Below are positions 1-20,205 of a stretch of DNA of 64,000 nucleotides, piece by piece. A program made the position numbers and the translations under genes. Source of the stretch: Numida meleagris. Taxonomy: Eukaryota > Chordata > Aves > Galliformes > Numididae. The notes under the pieces were generated by a model, which was not told the DNA's origin, made no database searches, and saw only the letters and a list, made by a program, of their open reading frames with translations. The stretch is from the NCBI RefSeq assembly GCF_002078875.1, contig NC_034424.1, positions 1,217,497-1,281,496 on the forward strand. Reading direction: 5' to 3'. The first letter of the stretch is position 1. Every line of letters begins with the position of its first letter.

Positions 1-50
1 CTCAGTCTGGCATCCGCCAGGGCAAGAGGGGTTTGATGCCGACATAAAGC

Positions 51-56
51 AATAAA
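51..56 (+). terminator. Possible poly(A) signal upstream of the ALAD coding exon
   Basis: AATAAA is followed by TGTGCTTC and, about 40 bases on, by a TGTGG plus T-run, which looks like a complete cleavage/polyadenylation context. It lies just before the ALAD exon that carries the start codon. It could be the 3' end of an upstream same-strand gene (POLE3 is expected there from human synteny), or a chance match inside an ALAD 5' intron. No coding sequence of the upstream gene is visible. Confidence 0.25.
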
Positions 57-148
57 TGTGCTTCAGTGGCACCCAGCCCCTCACCACCTGTGGTTTTTTT
101 TTTGCTTTTTCAGGGTCTCTTTTCCCAGCGTTCCTGTGCATTCCCAAG

Positions 149-4760
<4,612 letters not shown>

Positions 4761-5057
4761 GCCGGCAGGCGGGCCCAGAAGCGCCGGGGGCCGGAACCGG
4801 AAGCGCCTGTGCCGGAAGCGGAAGCGCAGGGGTGGAGCGGCGCTCCTCGGCCCGGCCCCGCGGCGCCGGCCTGGGGCACAGTGTGGGCAGCAGCGCGGCC
4901 GGGGCAGAGCGGGGCGGTGTCTCCCCGTCCTGCCCCAGAGCGGGGCTGATGCCCCCAAGCGCCGGTGAAGCCGGGACTAACGTGGCCCTCCGATGCGTCA
5001 GGCTCTCGCCCCCGTGCGTGCTGTAGGTTCCCTTTAGTCCTAACTTTGACCAAAGCG
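4761..5057 (+). promoter_or_regulatory. ALAD-HDHD3 junction: CpG-rich HDHD3 promoter with clustered ETS motifs
   Basis: This short GC-rich spacer lies between the ALAD stop and the HDHD3 ATG. Starting about 30 bases after the ALAD stop there are clustered ETS-type motifs: CCGGAA at 4791, CCGGAAGC at 4797, CCGGAAGC at 4812 and a CGGAAGC ending at 4825. No TATA box is evident, which is typical of a housekeeping CpG promoter. I see no AATAAA or ATTAAA here, so where ALAD is polyadenylated is unclear. Promoter role is inferred. Confidence 0.6.
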
Positions 5058-5774
5058 ATGCTCAGGCTGCGCCTTTTGACGTGGGATGTGAAAGACACGC
5101 TCCTGCGGCTCCGGCAGCCCGTGGGGCTGAGTTACGCGGCCGAGGCCCAGGCCCACGGCCTGCAGATAGAGCCAGAGGCGCTCAGCCAATCCTTCCATGA
5201 GGCCTACAGGGCCCAGAGCCGCCGCTTCCCCAACTACGGCCGGGCCGAGGGGTTGAGCTCCAAGCAGTGGTGGGTGGATGTCGTCAAGCAAACCTTCCGG
5301 CTCACAGGTGTGCATGAAGACACGATGCTCTCACTGATAGCAGAAAACCTTTACCGGGATTTCTGCAGTGCACGCAACTGGGAGCTGCTGCCAGGGGCCA
5401 GCGAGACCCTGAGCTGGTGCCAGCAGCGCGGCCTCCGCATGGGGGTGGTCTCCAACTTTGATAACCGGCTGGAAAGCATCCTGGCACAGTGTGACCTGCG
5501 GCACCACTTCCACTTCGTGCTCACGTCTGAGGCTGCAGGTGTTGCCAAACCAGACCCGAAGATCTTCAAGACAGCCCTGCGCCTTGGCGGGGTACTGCCT
5601 GAGCAGGCGGCTCACATAGGGGATGACTACAGCAGGGATTACAGGGCGGCACGGGAGGTGGGCATGCACAGCTTCCTGCTCCACGACCCTGGGCAGAGCA
5701 CACAGCCAGAGGTGCCACCAGGACACATCCTGCCCACACTGAGCCACCTCCTGGCTGTCATCGAGAAGGGGTAG
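5058..5774 (+). CDS. HDHD3: Haloacid dehalogenase-like hydrolase domain-containing protein 3, single coding exon
   Basis: A 238-residue HAD-superfamily protein; human HDHD3 is about 250 residues. HAD landmarks are motif I TWDVKDTLL (Asp10), motif II VVSNFD (Ser132), motif III KPDP (Lys164) and motif IV GDD (188-190), with a helical cap between motifs I and II. The second motif-I acid, normally Asp at +2, is Lys12, as I recall for human HDHD3, so ordinary phosphatase chemistry is doubtful; the substrate is unknown. The start is the first in-frame ATG and aligns with the human N-terminus. The frame stays open upstream, but without an ATG. A poly(A) signal follows at 5932. Identification is strong, activity uncertain. 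Confidence 0.95.
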   Translation: MLRLRLLTWDVKDTLLRLRQPVGLSYAAEAQAHGLQIEPEALSQSFHEAYRAQSRRFPNYGRAEGLSSKQWWVDVVKQTFRLTGVHEDTMLSLIAENLYRDFCSARNWELLPGASETLSWCQQRGLRMGVVSNFDNRLESILAQCDLRHHFHFVLTSEAAGVAKPDPKIFKTALRLGGVLPEQAAHIGDDYSRDYRAAREVGMHSFLLHDPGQSTQPEVPPGHILPTLSHLLAVIEKG

Positions 5775-5931
5775 CAGCAAGAGCTGCCCTTCAGAAGGAC
5801 CAATGCTGCTGCTGAATGGTGATCCACTCCTGGAGTGTGACTTCTTGCTGCTGTTTGAGGCAAGGAAAAAAACTGAGCGCTTCTGAACATGGGGAGAGGC
5901 ACTGCCCACAGAGCAGGAGCAACATTCAGAC

Positions 5932-5937
5932 AATAAA
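5932..5937 (+). terminator. HDHD3: HDHD3 poly(A) signal
   Basis: AATAAA lies 158 bases after the HDHD3 stop and is followed by GT/T-rich sequence (TTTGTGCTGTTTTC) at a suitable distance for the downstream element. Confidence 0.75.
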
Positions 5938-5959
5938 GTGTACCTGGCATGCTCAGCAT

Positions 5960-7343
5960 TTGTGCTGTTTTCTTTCCAAGTGCTTCGTATGGGGCGGCTG
6001 GAGCTGGGGAATGTATCTGGGTGCAGCACAGAAAGCATTTCACTTACACTCATCCATCTATGCTCCAGCAAGTTAATTCCATCAGGAGGGATTGAGGCAG
6101 ACTGATAGTTATCCCTTGCTGGTCACTCATTCATGCAGAGCTGTCCTGGGGACAGGCTTCCAGCAGAGCAGCCATTGCACTGTCCCTGCACAGCTGGTGG
6201 ACCTCAGGTTTGCCACCTCAGCAAGCAGCTCCCTCTCCCCTGGAGCTGGAAGCAGTCACAGCCCTCCTGCTGTGGGCAAAGCGGTCTGGAGATGCAGCAT
6301 TTTGTTTAGTTTGCCAGCAAACTTAATTACTGATTTGGATACTGAGAAATACAGATAAGTTTTAAATACCAAGGAAATGCATTTCTTTCCTTCACCCAAG
6401 CTTGGTGTCAGTCCAACACCTTTCCTACTATCAAACAGCTGCCTGTTTTCACTGTAATACGCTCAACCTTGCCAAGTCCTAGGAACGAGCAGCTCCATTC
6501 AGGTCAGTGCTGACGGCTCCTTTCTGCTGCTCCTCTGCTCTGGGAGCTGCTGATGGTCCATGAGGGTGTCCCTGCCCCATCAGGGTCCCCCATGGGTGAC
6601 AACCCCAAACTGCAGTGTCCCTGCTCCCGCTGGGGCTCCTCTTTCCAAGTGTCCCCTCTACAGCCTTCTACATGCCATCTGCCACTTCTTTCACTTCTCC
6701 AAACAGCTCTTAACCTTTAGTCAAGATTGAAATAATTTTCATTCCTGCAGCATGGAGTGTTTTGTTGCCTGCACTCCTCCCCATCGGAGCTGGAAAGAAG
6801 CCCTTGTTCTGAAGAGGAATTAAATGATTCACTCACAGAGGGCTGGCCGAGCCAAGCGTTAAACACTGATCCCATGCCCCAGCTTTCACAATTTTGCTCT
6901 CCCCACCTTGCGCTCCCAGCTCCACGCTGAGCAAACTGTGGTGTTGGGGCCAAGGTCCTCCCATGCTGAACTGGGCACAGTGGGAGTTCTGCTCCCCTCC
7001 CAGCCCCGAGGACTCCAGCAGCACAGGAGCTGGGGAGAGCTCACAAGAGCCTTCAGACAGCACTGTGCTCCTGTGGGAGGTGTTTGGGGACTGATTTGGG
7101 TCCTTCCCAAAGGTCCTGACTGTGGGCCTAGAGGGTCCTGGAGGACAAACATCATGTACTCGGTAGGCTGAAGGAGATGAAAGCCATTGTAAAACAAGAG
7201 AACATATGTACAGGCTGAAGGCAGGTCTTTTCTGATCACTGTACATGCTGGTTGCCCAGTTTGGGCACACATCACCCCATGAAGGCACTGTGTGGTGTAT
7301 ACAATCACTGTACATACAGCCGTGTGTTCGCAGCCCACCTCAC
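5960..7343. other. Intergenic/3' UTR interval between convergent HDHD3 and BSPRY
   Basis: No coding exon is recognisable on either strand. Open frames are short and unlike known proteins. The right-hand part should contain the BSPRY 3' UTR (minus strand), but I could not find a clear minus-strand AATAAA. No repeat family is recognised. Confidence 0.6.
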
Positions 7344-10300
7344 TCACTGGCTGAGAGAGATGCTCTGGTGTGCCACTGCGAAGACAGGGTAGAGCGGTGC
7401 CACAAAGGCCTCCCTGTGCGAGAAGAGGATGGTGCAGGAGTCAGGGTCGTAGAAAAGCAGCTCCCCTCCTGCGAAGTCAACCAGCACACCGATCTCAGCT
7501 GGGGCTCTGAGCAGCTCCACGGGCTGGGGATGACCAGAGTGCAAGAACCTGAACTCCTTGTCGTAGCGCGAGAAGACCCAGGAGGCAGTGTTGAAGCCCA
7601 GGCGGGCTTCATTGCTGGGCCCCTTCCGTGGCAGCGAGCCGTAGCACACCCCCAGCTTGTAGGCACAGCTCTTCTCCACGCTGACCTTCCACACGTGGAG
7701 TCCTGTGTGGAAAGCCACAGTAGCCAAAGCGTTGGGCCAGTGGTCAAACCGCTCGGGGCCATCCAAGTCCAGCTTTGCTTTCTTGGGGCTGAAGGTCAGT
7801 GTTTTCTTGTCTTCCGACAGGCTTAGGTGGGGGCTGACAGTTTTCTCGTCTATGCAGATTTCCTGAGAGCCTGGGAGAGAAGCACACAGTGAGCACATGG
7901 TGGGCCACCCCTGCCTGCACCACCCCAAGAACCACAGCCAGAAGCACCACCACAGTGGTGGGCCCATCTGCTCCCCCAGGTGACACAGTGATAAGGGCAG
8001 CACTCGTGTTGCCACTTCCGAGAGTGGCGTGGGAAGGGATGGAAGGAGACAGCTCAGAGCCACGGGCCAAATCCGGGCAGGAATCAGCACTCATTGCACG
8101 GAACGAACACACCTGAGGCAACGGCCTGGGGGTCCTGTCCCATCCAGACGAGCTGCCAAATAGTACAAAGGACAGTGGTGATCTTAGCAGGGACTGGGTG
8201 TAATTTCTATGCATGGCAGGGAGAAACCCAAACCCCAGCCCTGTCCCTGCAGCCTCCCTGTCCCCGCTCCTCCTCCCCAAGGTGAGCCAGGAGCCCGCCA
8301 AGATGGCACCTGCTTGGGGAAACCAGCAAAGCTGGTACTGCAGGAACAAGGAGGGATGGGCAGAGGAAATCCCTTCCCCGCTACAAAGCACACTCAGCTC
8401 AAAGTCTTTCATCAGCTTAGAATTCTCCATCAGCCCCGAGCAGTTTGGAACAGCCTCAGGAGGTGGCACCAGCTATTGAGATGAACCACCGCTCGACTGT
8501 TGCTGTGACACAAGGACAGGTCCTTCATTCACGGCACAGAGGCAGCACCCAGCCCTGCGGGGCCTGCAGGCTTTCCCTATGCCATCCTTCCCCCACACAC
8601 TCCTCAGCAGCCCCAAGCGGGGCGTGAGCACTGAGTAACTGTACAAATATTTCCCCTGCCCTGTAAATCCCTAAGTGAAGGGGAAAGGCTGGTGCCCGCG
8701 TGACTCACCTCTGCCTGCTCCCAGGAGATGCAGCTTCCCTGCCCAGTGCCTTTCCTTGCCCTACTTTCCCCACCCTCCCTCATTCATTTGTTCCTTCAGC
8801 TGCCACAGAAGTGGGGCTGGAGCAGGTGAGCCATTTGCTGGCCACCCCACACGGCAGGGCTGGGCTGCAGGAGGAGCTCGGCCACACAAAGCCCATTCCT
8901 GCCCCGTCAGCCCCTGCCCAGCATTCAGCACCTGGCAGGACAAGGCCCCCAGATAACCAAGCCACTGGGCTGCCACTCCAGAGACACGGTGGATGGGACT
9001 GAGATAAGGTAATATGTCTGTTCAGTAGGTACGAGCTAGTTGCAACACATTTTACTGCATGGAAAAAGCCAAGTTCCTATTTCCAAACTCCCACCTGATA
9101 CTGAAACCCTTGTAGCCCAATGCAGGCACCGTGTTAGTGCAGTCCCCCTCAGGCTTCACCGCCCAGCCCCCAACCCAGAAAGACCAGAGCCCTCCCAGAA
9201 TGGTGCCAGGGGCTTTATGGGATTTTGTGTCTTAATGGAAGCTGGGGCCACTGCAGCTAACATTAAATTTGTAAGGCTACGTCCTGGGTGGACTACGGAC
9301 TAGTGAGACAGGCAGGCACCCTATGACAGTGATGGGTTAAATCTAACCACACACACACAAAAAGCATCAGAGTGAAATTTCCATGTCATGTGTGGTACTG
9401 GGACCCAGTGACTTAAGGTCCTCACAGCTGGCAAGGATGCGACTGGCAAAGGAGTCCATCGGAAAACCATGTCACAACAAAGGGAACAAGGAGCCGACTT
9501 GGAAAAAAAGCTGAGAACCCGTTCAACTTTGCCAATGGCAACTGCAGGATTTTGCATGCCTGCCAGCAATCAGAGACTCAAAAGAAGGAACTGAATTAAT
9601 CTCAGAGGTGGAGTGACACCGGAGTTTGCAGCAGAAGACACAAACATTGGCAGTGTCTGCCACGCACAGCTGATACACAAAAACCTTACAGTGATATCAG
9701 TCAGAAGGACTTGTAAGTACATGGAAAGGGACCTGGGTCCAACCATCACCACCAAGAGCGAGGTGAGCAGAAGTTGGGAGCTATCATGTAAGTGTTGGGA
9801 AGATTACCCCAGGGATTGCTCACGAGGAGGCAGACACCTTTTCATGTTGTGAAGGATGCCACCACCTTTGAGGAACGAGAAATACATTTGAAATGCTCTA
9901 ACAACATCTGGGGAATAATGCTAAAAGCAAACATTTCACAATCAGCCATCCAAGCTGATCGCTGCCAGATGAAAACCATTCCTGCTCAGAGCTGCCACAC
10001 CACCACGGCTGCCCCAGCACACCAGGACACAGCTCCTGAGGCTCACAGCCACCAGCAGCTGCTTGGAGCCACTGCCTGCTCTCCCCAGCCCACCCAGGGA
10101 TCCCCAAGCAGCACACAGAGATGGGGCAGCACAGGGGACAGGAGGTGCCAGGTCCTCCGGTGCCAGGGCAGCACACAGCCTCGGGGCTGTCATGCTGCAC
10201 CCAGGGCTTTATTGGGGCACCAAATGAGCTTGCAGAAATCTGAATCACCAAAGAGCGTGAGACCTGAGTAGGACACTGACCTGCCACGCAGCAGAGAACC

Positions 10301-13300
10301 GCAGAGGCCCACAGCCGGTGCAGCAGCGGACTCTGAACACGCTGCTGATTAAAGTTTAACTTGGCTGACTCCTGCGGCTCTAAGATTCCCTCCGCCACCT
10401 CTGTCCTAGCAAAGAGACACAGCAGTTACTTTGAAATCCAGTGATTCATTGACAGTTGCTGAGAGGTGGTAGCAGAGACCTCGAGGAAGCAGCACGGAAA
10501 CATGAGCTGGAGCAGTCACAAGAGTGGCACTCACCGCAGGGAAACCCCTCTCCTCCAAAGTCATACTTCTGGTTGGTTTTAACCACAGTGCCTTCTGAAA
10601 GGACTACAGTTTTGAAACACAACCCAGCAGCCTGAACCAACAGCTTCCTCACTCAGCACGTGCAGAATACACATGGCCGAGATACAAGGGAGAAACAACG
10701 GGCGGGCTGCAGGGAGAGCATCGGGTTTCCCTGTGAGGCTTTTTGTGGACAAAGCCTGACTGCTAGAGCAGAGGAGTGAGCTGGGACTGCAGATCCCACG
10801 TTATGAGGTTCAGGACCTGCCATGTCCCTGCGGCCTCCAGCACACGTCAGCTCGTGTTTGCACATGAAGGCTCTGGCGCTGGCAGGCAGCGATGTGCTGC
10901 AGCGGGTTTATTGCTCTCTGCAGGGATGCTGCAAGCAGAAACAGCAGGCCAGCTCCTTGGGTGGGCAATGCGACCCTGCCTCCAGGGCAGTGCTGTGCTG
11001 TTTTCTGAGGGGCTGGAGGAGGTCTCCTGCCGGCAAGTGCCACAGCACCTGCCGGTGCCTGCAGAGGGGCACTGCACAGCCCAGCCCCCAGCACTGCTGG
11101 TGCAGCACAGCGCATAAAGCAAAGACCAGAAGACACATGAGAATCTCTGTGCTCCATCCTAGTCCTCAGCACAAGGGAGGGAAGAGCAGAGCTGTGGCAT
11201 GCTGCTCACTGCGGGAAGGCAGGAGGTGCTGGGCAAGCTCGGAGAAGGGGTGAGGAAAGGCAGGAGCAGGCAGGTACTAACCTCTCGAAGATCTCTTGTT
11301 CCGCGTTCTGGGGACAAGGAGAGAAAGAGTCACCACAGCTGAAATCCCCACAGAGAAAATCCCAAACCCAGGCTGGGGCACAGCAAACCAGGGACCCAGG
11401 GAGCACTGTTCTTCTTCCTGACCCACAGACACCACCCCTGACCGCAGCCCTGGCCTCAGCGAGCACCCAACATCCATTTTCTTTGGCTGCGGCGCTTTTC
11501 ACTCCTTGCCTCAAAAAATGAGCAGGAACGGCTGAGGACGCTGCACCTCCACTGTACCTACAGCTCAGCTCTGCCAAGCTGGCAGGTGGCAGTGGCTCTG
11601 GCATGGTGTGGGGCTTCCTGACAGCCTGCAAGGTGTGGGGAGCAGACTGCAAACACAGCTGGCTCACCTGCTGCGAGGGAATTACGAGGGAGACCTACAG
11701 CAGGTATGCGTCTGGAACCACAAAGCAGCAGATTGGACCCCTGCCCTTTGGTACACACCAGGCTGGCTGCACCTGGAGCCTCTCACTGCTGCATCCTGCC
11801 TTGCCCCAGGTGAGAAAACCCCAGCCCTGTCTGTCCATCGGGCTCTGTCCCGTGTCCCTCCCCTGGGGCACTGCAGGAACACCCCTGCTTGCAGCCAACA
11901 ACCCTGAAAGCCTTCAGTAAGGGGTGAAGGTGCTGCAAGGGTTACAGACCCTAAGCCACCAGACAGACAGCACTGCGAGCGGTCCCGCTCCTCCCTGTGC
12001 CTGCTGACATTGGGCCATTCTCCAGCTACGTCACAGTTAGCAAAGCAGTAGCAGAAATTCAGAGCTCAGCTCAGAGAGCTGCAGGGTATATACTATGTGC
12101 TCCTCACTTTCCTGTGAGATGACACGTATCAGTTTGTGATACATACCAACACCAAGGACCCAGGGCGGAGAATTTATGAACACTATTCTTTCTCCCTTAC
12201 TTGGCAAAAGGAGAAATAAGAAGGTCTTACAGCCCCCTCCATCAGGTTAGACGTGATGAGCAGGAGTGAGCAGGAGGTGCAGTGCCTCCCTGCCTGCGTC
12301 TAAAGCAAGAGGAGCCGCTTAGTAAAGCACAGTTTAGCAGCCAGAAAAGCAGCTGAGCAAAGGGAAGCAGACACTGCTTTGTAGGGTTAATACCGCAGAC
12401 AGACATACATGCTACACAACAGGATGGACCTCCAAGAAGAGCTGCAGGTGCTCCCAGGGGTCACGTTTTATTAACAGGGCAGTAGAAAGCTGACGGCCCA
12501 GTCTGACCTGCACCGAGTGGGCGGCATCACGCCACAGCCGCTCAGAACCACCCAGAAACCCGGGGGGGATTGTCGGGATCACACGAAGCCCAATTCCGGC
12601 TGCCTGCTGTCCCTACACAAGTTATTCAATCCCATATTTAAGTCTGAGTGTCCACGATAAAAAGCCGAGGCTGTTTCTGGGCGGACGGGACCATCCCTTA
12701 GTCTGGGGAGGGGTACTCACCACCAAGGCCTGGTCATCCAGGTTGGTGATCATGTCCACCAGGTAGGTGCGGAGGGCAGCCAGCTTCTGCAGCGCCTCCG
12801 ACCAGTGCGCCCGCTGCGTCAGGATGCTCTGCTGCGCCCGCTCCTCCTCGGCGTGCGCCTCCTCCAGCAGCCGCTGCTCTTCGTTTTCGCACGCCTTCCC
12901 CACGAACATCAGCCTCTGGATGACCAACTCTCGCGCGCCGTTGGCAGCGGTCTGCCAGGGAAAGGAGAGAGGAGGAAGAGCTGCATCCCAACCGAGCACC
13001 GACAGCCTCCTTCCTGAGGGCTCAGCTTTTCACACTGCTCTGTTAACTGAGCCCAAGCCACAGCAACCATCGTGATGCAAACACAGGTGAATGGGATAAC
13101 CAGCCCCAAAGCTGCTGAGCGCCTCCTGGCCCAACCAGCACACAAATTAATTGCACAGTGACCACTAATCACTGCGGCGTGGAAGCTCCAACTGCCTGCT
13201 CTGCCCGGGACCCAAGTGCCAGCCCTCCTCCAGACTCCCAGGAGTCGCTGTCAGCAAACAGCAGCGCTGCCCACGAGAGCTGTCTTCATCCTTGGGACAG

Positions 13301-13847
13301 CGAGGCACAAACCGGAGCAGGACAGGATGAGGCACCAGCCACCGCATGAAACCGGATGGCAGCACACCAATACCGAGACATTTCTTGTTTGCATGTATTT
13401 TTCAGGCAAACCAAGCGGGAACTGCCATGCACTCCAGCATTTTAAAAACTTCAGGTAGCAGAAATGGAAGTCAGCATAAAATTACAACGTGAGGAAGTGC
13501 AGGTTGGAGGCGCTGTCTCGGGGCTGCCCAAAGGGAAAGCGCTAAGCAGACAGTGTGAAGAGATAAGAGATGAGCTCAACACGGCTCAGAGCCTCCCCAG
13601 GAAGGCAGCCCGGGCCGTGGGGCAGCCTCAGCAGCCCCAGCACATCAGTGCCGCGCTTCACCCATGTGCAGCAGGGATGACGGGGAGAAGCACTGCGTGC
13701 CAAGGAGCCCCGGGACCGGCTGCGCTCCGGGACGGGGCAGGAACTTACCAGCACGCCCTGGCTCCTGGCGGGCAGCACCTCGGCCACGTGCTTGGCGATG
13801 GCAGCGCTCTGCAGCTGCAGCCGCTCGCAGCGGTCCACGAGTTTGTT
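7344..13847 (-). CDS. BSPRY: B-box and SPRY domain-containing protein, 5 visible coding exons (5' exon missing)
   Basis: Epithelial B-box/SPRY protein; the mammalian protein has been linked to calcium-channel TRPV5/6 regulation and 14-3-3 binding. Minus-strand exons in transcript order: 13847-13749, 12951-12721, 11307-11282 (26 nt), 10405-10281, 7870-7344. Phases join cleanly to 335 residues plus stop. The first two exons encode a charged coiled coil (LVDRCERLQLQSAAI, then LLEEAHAEEERAQQ). The last exon encodes a PRY-SPRY domain (GPERFDHWPNALAT, SWVFSRYDKEFRF, ending SISLSQ). The N-terminal B-box zinc finger of the human protein (CPEHGQALSWFC-like) is not in the sequenced DNA; its exon should lie upstream of 13847 and is probably in the gap at 14130-14465. 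The annotation is therefore 5'-partial. Confidence 0.93.
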
Positions 13848-14129
13848 CTGGAACACAGAGCGCAGGGCTCAGGCCCGGCACGGGAGGGCCGGCAGAGCCG
13901 GGACATCCCTGCCGCGACCCCTAAGCCCCCAAAACCCCCACACGCAGCCCCACTCGCCCCCACGCAGCCCCGCACCCACGCGTCGCCCCACACTCCCTAG
14001 GGCCGCCCGCAGCCACCCCCGGGACCCCCAAGCCGGAGGAAGGGAGGGACGGAGGGAGAGCTCCCCACCCCCCGGCCAGGCGCAGGCGCAGGCCCACCCC
14101 GCAGCACCCCGCTCGCCTCCCGCCCTCGG

Positions 14130-14465
14130 NNNNNNNNNNNNNNNNNNNNNNNNNNNNNNNNNNNNNNNNNNNNNNNNNNNNNNNNNNNNNNNNNNNNNNN
14201 NNNNNNNNNNNNNNNNNNNNNNNNNNNNNNNNNNNNNNNNNNNNNNNNNNNNNNNNNNNNNNNNNNNNNNNNNNNNNNNNNNNNNNNNNNNNNNNNNNNN
14301 NNNNNNNNNNNNNNNNNNNNNNNNNNNNNNNNNNNNNNNNNNNNNNNNNNNNNNNNNNNNNNNNNNNNNNNNNNNNNNNNNNNNNNNNNNNNNNNNNNNN
14401 NNNNNNNNNNNNNNNNNNNNNNNNNNNNNNNNNNNNNNNNNNNNNNNNNNNNNNNNNNNNNNNNN
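14130..14465. other. Assembly gap (336 N) in a GC-rich region
   Basis: A run of N flanked by very GC-rich sequence and a 13-bp tandem repeat. It is the likely site of BSPRY exon 1 and of the promoter shared with WDR31. Open frames running through it are artefacts. Confidence 0.95.
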
Positions 14466-14515
14466 ACACGGAGCGGGGACACGGAGCGGGGACACGGAGC
14501 GGGGACACGGAGCGG
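14466..14515. repeat. 13-bp GC-rich tandem repeat, about 3.8 copies
   Basis: The unit ACACGGAGCGGGG repeats at 14466, 14479, 14492 and 14505 (last copy partial) and abuts the gap. The array may extend into the unsequenced DNA. Confidence 0.9.
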
Positions 14516-15864
14516 CCGCGGTGAGTGCGAGGCGGCGGTTCCCGGCGCTCCCGGCAGCCGCTCGGGGGCAGCGCGCTGTGGGGCGGTTGTGGGGCTGCGG
14601 GAAGCACGGCCCCTGCCGGCATCCTTCGGACGTACGCGGGATCCGCCAGGCCCGTAGCGACGGGGAAGGTGCGTGCGGGGAAACCGCTGCTGCGCGTCGG
14701 TGTCAGCGCTGCGGGCGCCGCGTTCCCTCGTTCCGCCGCGCGGGTGTCGCCGCGGTGTCGCGACATTGCTCTGTGCTGTGAAAGGGGCTTTGGCAGCGAG
14801 CACGTTCGTGGCAAACGCATCGGAAAGCTGCGGAGCGGTGCGGCCCCACCCACGGAACACAAAGGTCCTGCAGGACCCAGAAGGATCCGCTCTTCTTGCA
14901 GAGGGCGGGAGGACACGGCTCTGCCGGGCACGGCGCTGCAATCCCTGCAGCCGTGGGGGCAGGAGGGATGGGAGGATGGGAGGATGGCTGTGCTACCAGG
15001 ACAAAGGGGACGTGGGCACAGTTGATGCAGCAGCCCAAGCGAGAGCCGGAATTTAAGTCGGAATTTAAGCCTTAGCATCTCCTGGCGTTTTGTCTTGCAG
15101 GAGAAACGGCTTCCAGCATTCTCCTGCTGTCACAGAAAAACCACTTTTGTTCCCGGTGCCCCGAAGCTCTTTGGAAGCGCGTTCTGGTGGAAGGCAGTGA
15201 GTGAGCGACGGACGCTGCCCCGGAGCTGGGCGATGGACCGTTCTCTGCACCTTCGGAACATGCGAGGCTCACGGATAGAGCAGGCTGAGATTAGCTGGTA
15301 TTACTAATTGCTAATCACAGAGGCTGCCAGGGTAAAATTAGAAGGGGAATGTGTTGTGGAATGCCACCGACCCCTGCTGAGTGCTGCCGGCATGGGGCTT
15401 CCAAGACTCTGCGCAGACCCAGTGCTCGCGTTTTCTTCCCCAGAACCAAGAGGAGCTGGGTTTTCTTCTGACCTTCTCTTGGCAGCAGACTACCTGTCCA
15501 GAAGATGGGAGCGCTAGCGTACGCCTAATGCAGACTAAATCCAATTGGTACATCTTGATCTGCAAAGAATCCAATTACTGGACGCGGTAATTCGCTGCCA
15601 TTGAACCGGGTTTGTCGGTGGCTGCCCTCTGTCTGTGAGCGCGGGCGGTGTCACGCACGGGGCAGACGTTCCCCAGGACGTGACCCTCGAGGAGGGGGAG
15701 GAGCCCTTCATCCTGGACGTGCGAGCAGCAGAAATAAATCTCTCTGCAGCGCTGGCCACGCCGCGTCTCCTCGCGTCCAGCCCTGTCCCAGCAGCAAGTG
15801 CCTGAGCCCGGCATTGTGATGCTCCGTGCTGCCGCCCACAGCTGATGCTGTGTTCAGCAGTGGG
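14466..15864 (+). promoter_or_regulatory. WDR31: CpG-rich 5' region of WDR31 with possible non-coding exons
   Basis: GC- and CpG-rich sequence to about 14750, grading to ordinary composition. A donor-like GTGAGTGCG follows GCCGCG at 14520, and an acceptor-like TCTTGCAG precedes 15101 with a GTGAGTGAG donor near 15197. These could bound 5' UTR exons, but none is proven. No protein-coding exon is recognised. BSPRY points away on the other strand, so a bidirectional promoter in or near the gap is likely. Confidence 0.4.

Positions 15865-20205
<4,341 letters not shown>

Noticed and set aside
9560..9910. Stretch in a BSPRY intron that reads like old exon or repeat sequence
   Set aside because: I could not match it to a repeat family or protein; frames are broken. 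Left unannotated.
13792..15078. Long open frames of 200-385 codons on both strands crossing 14130-14465
   Set aside because: They run through unsequenced N and GC-rich DNA; no homology in the real residues. Artefacts of the gap.
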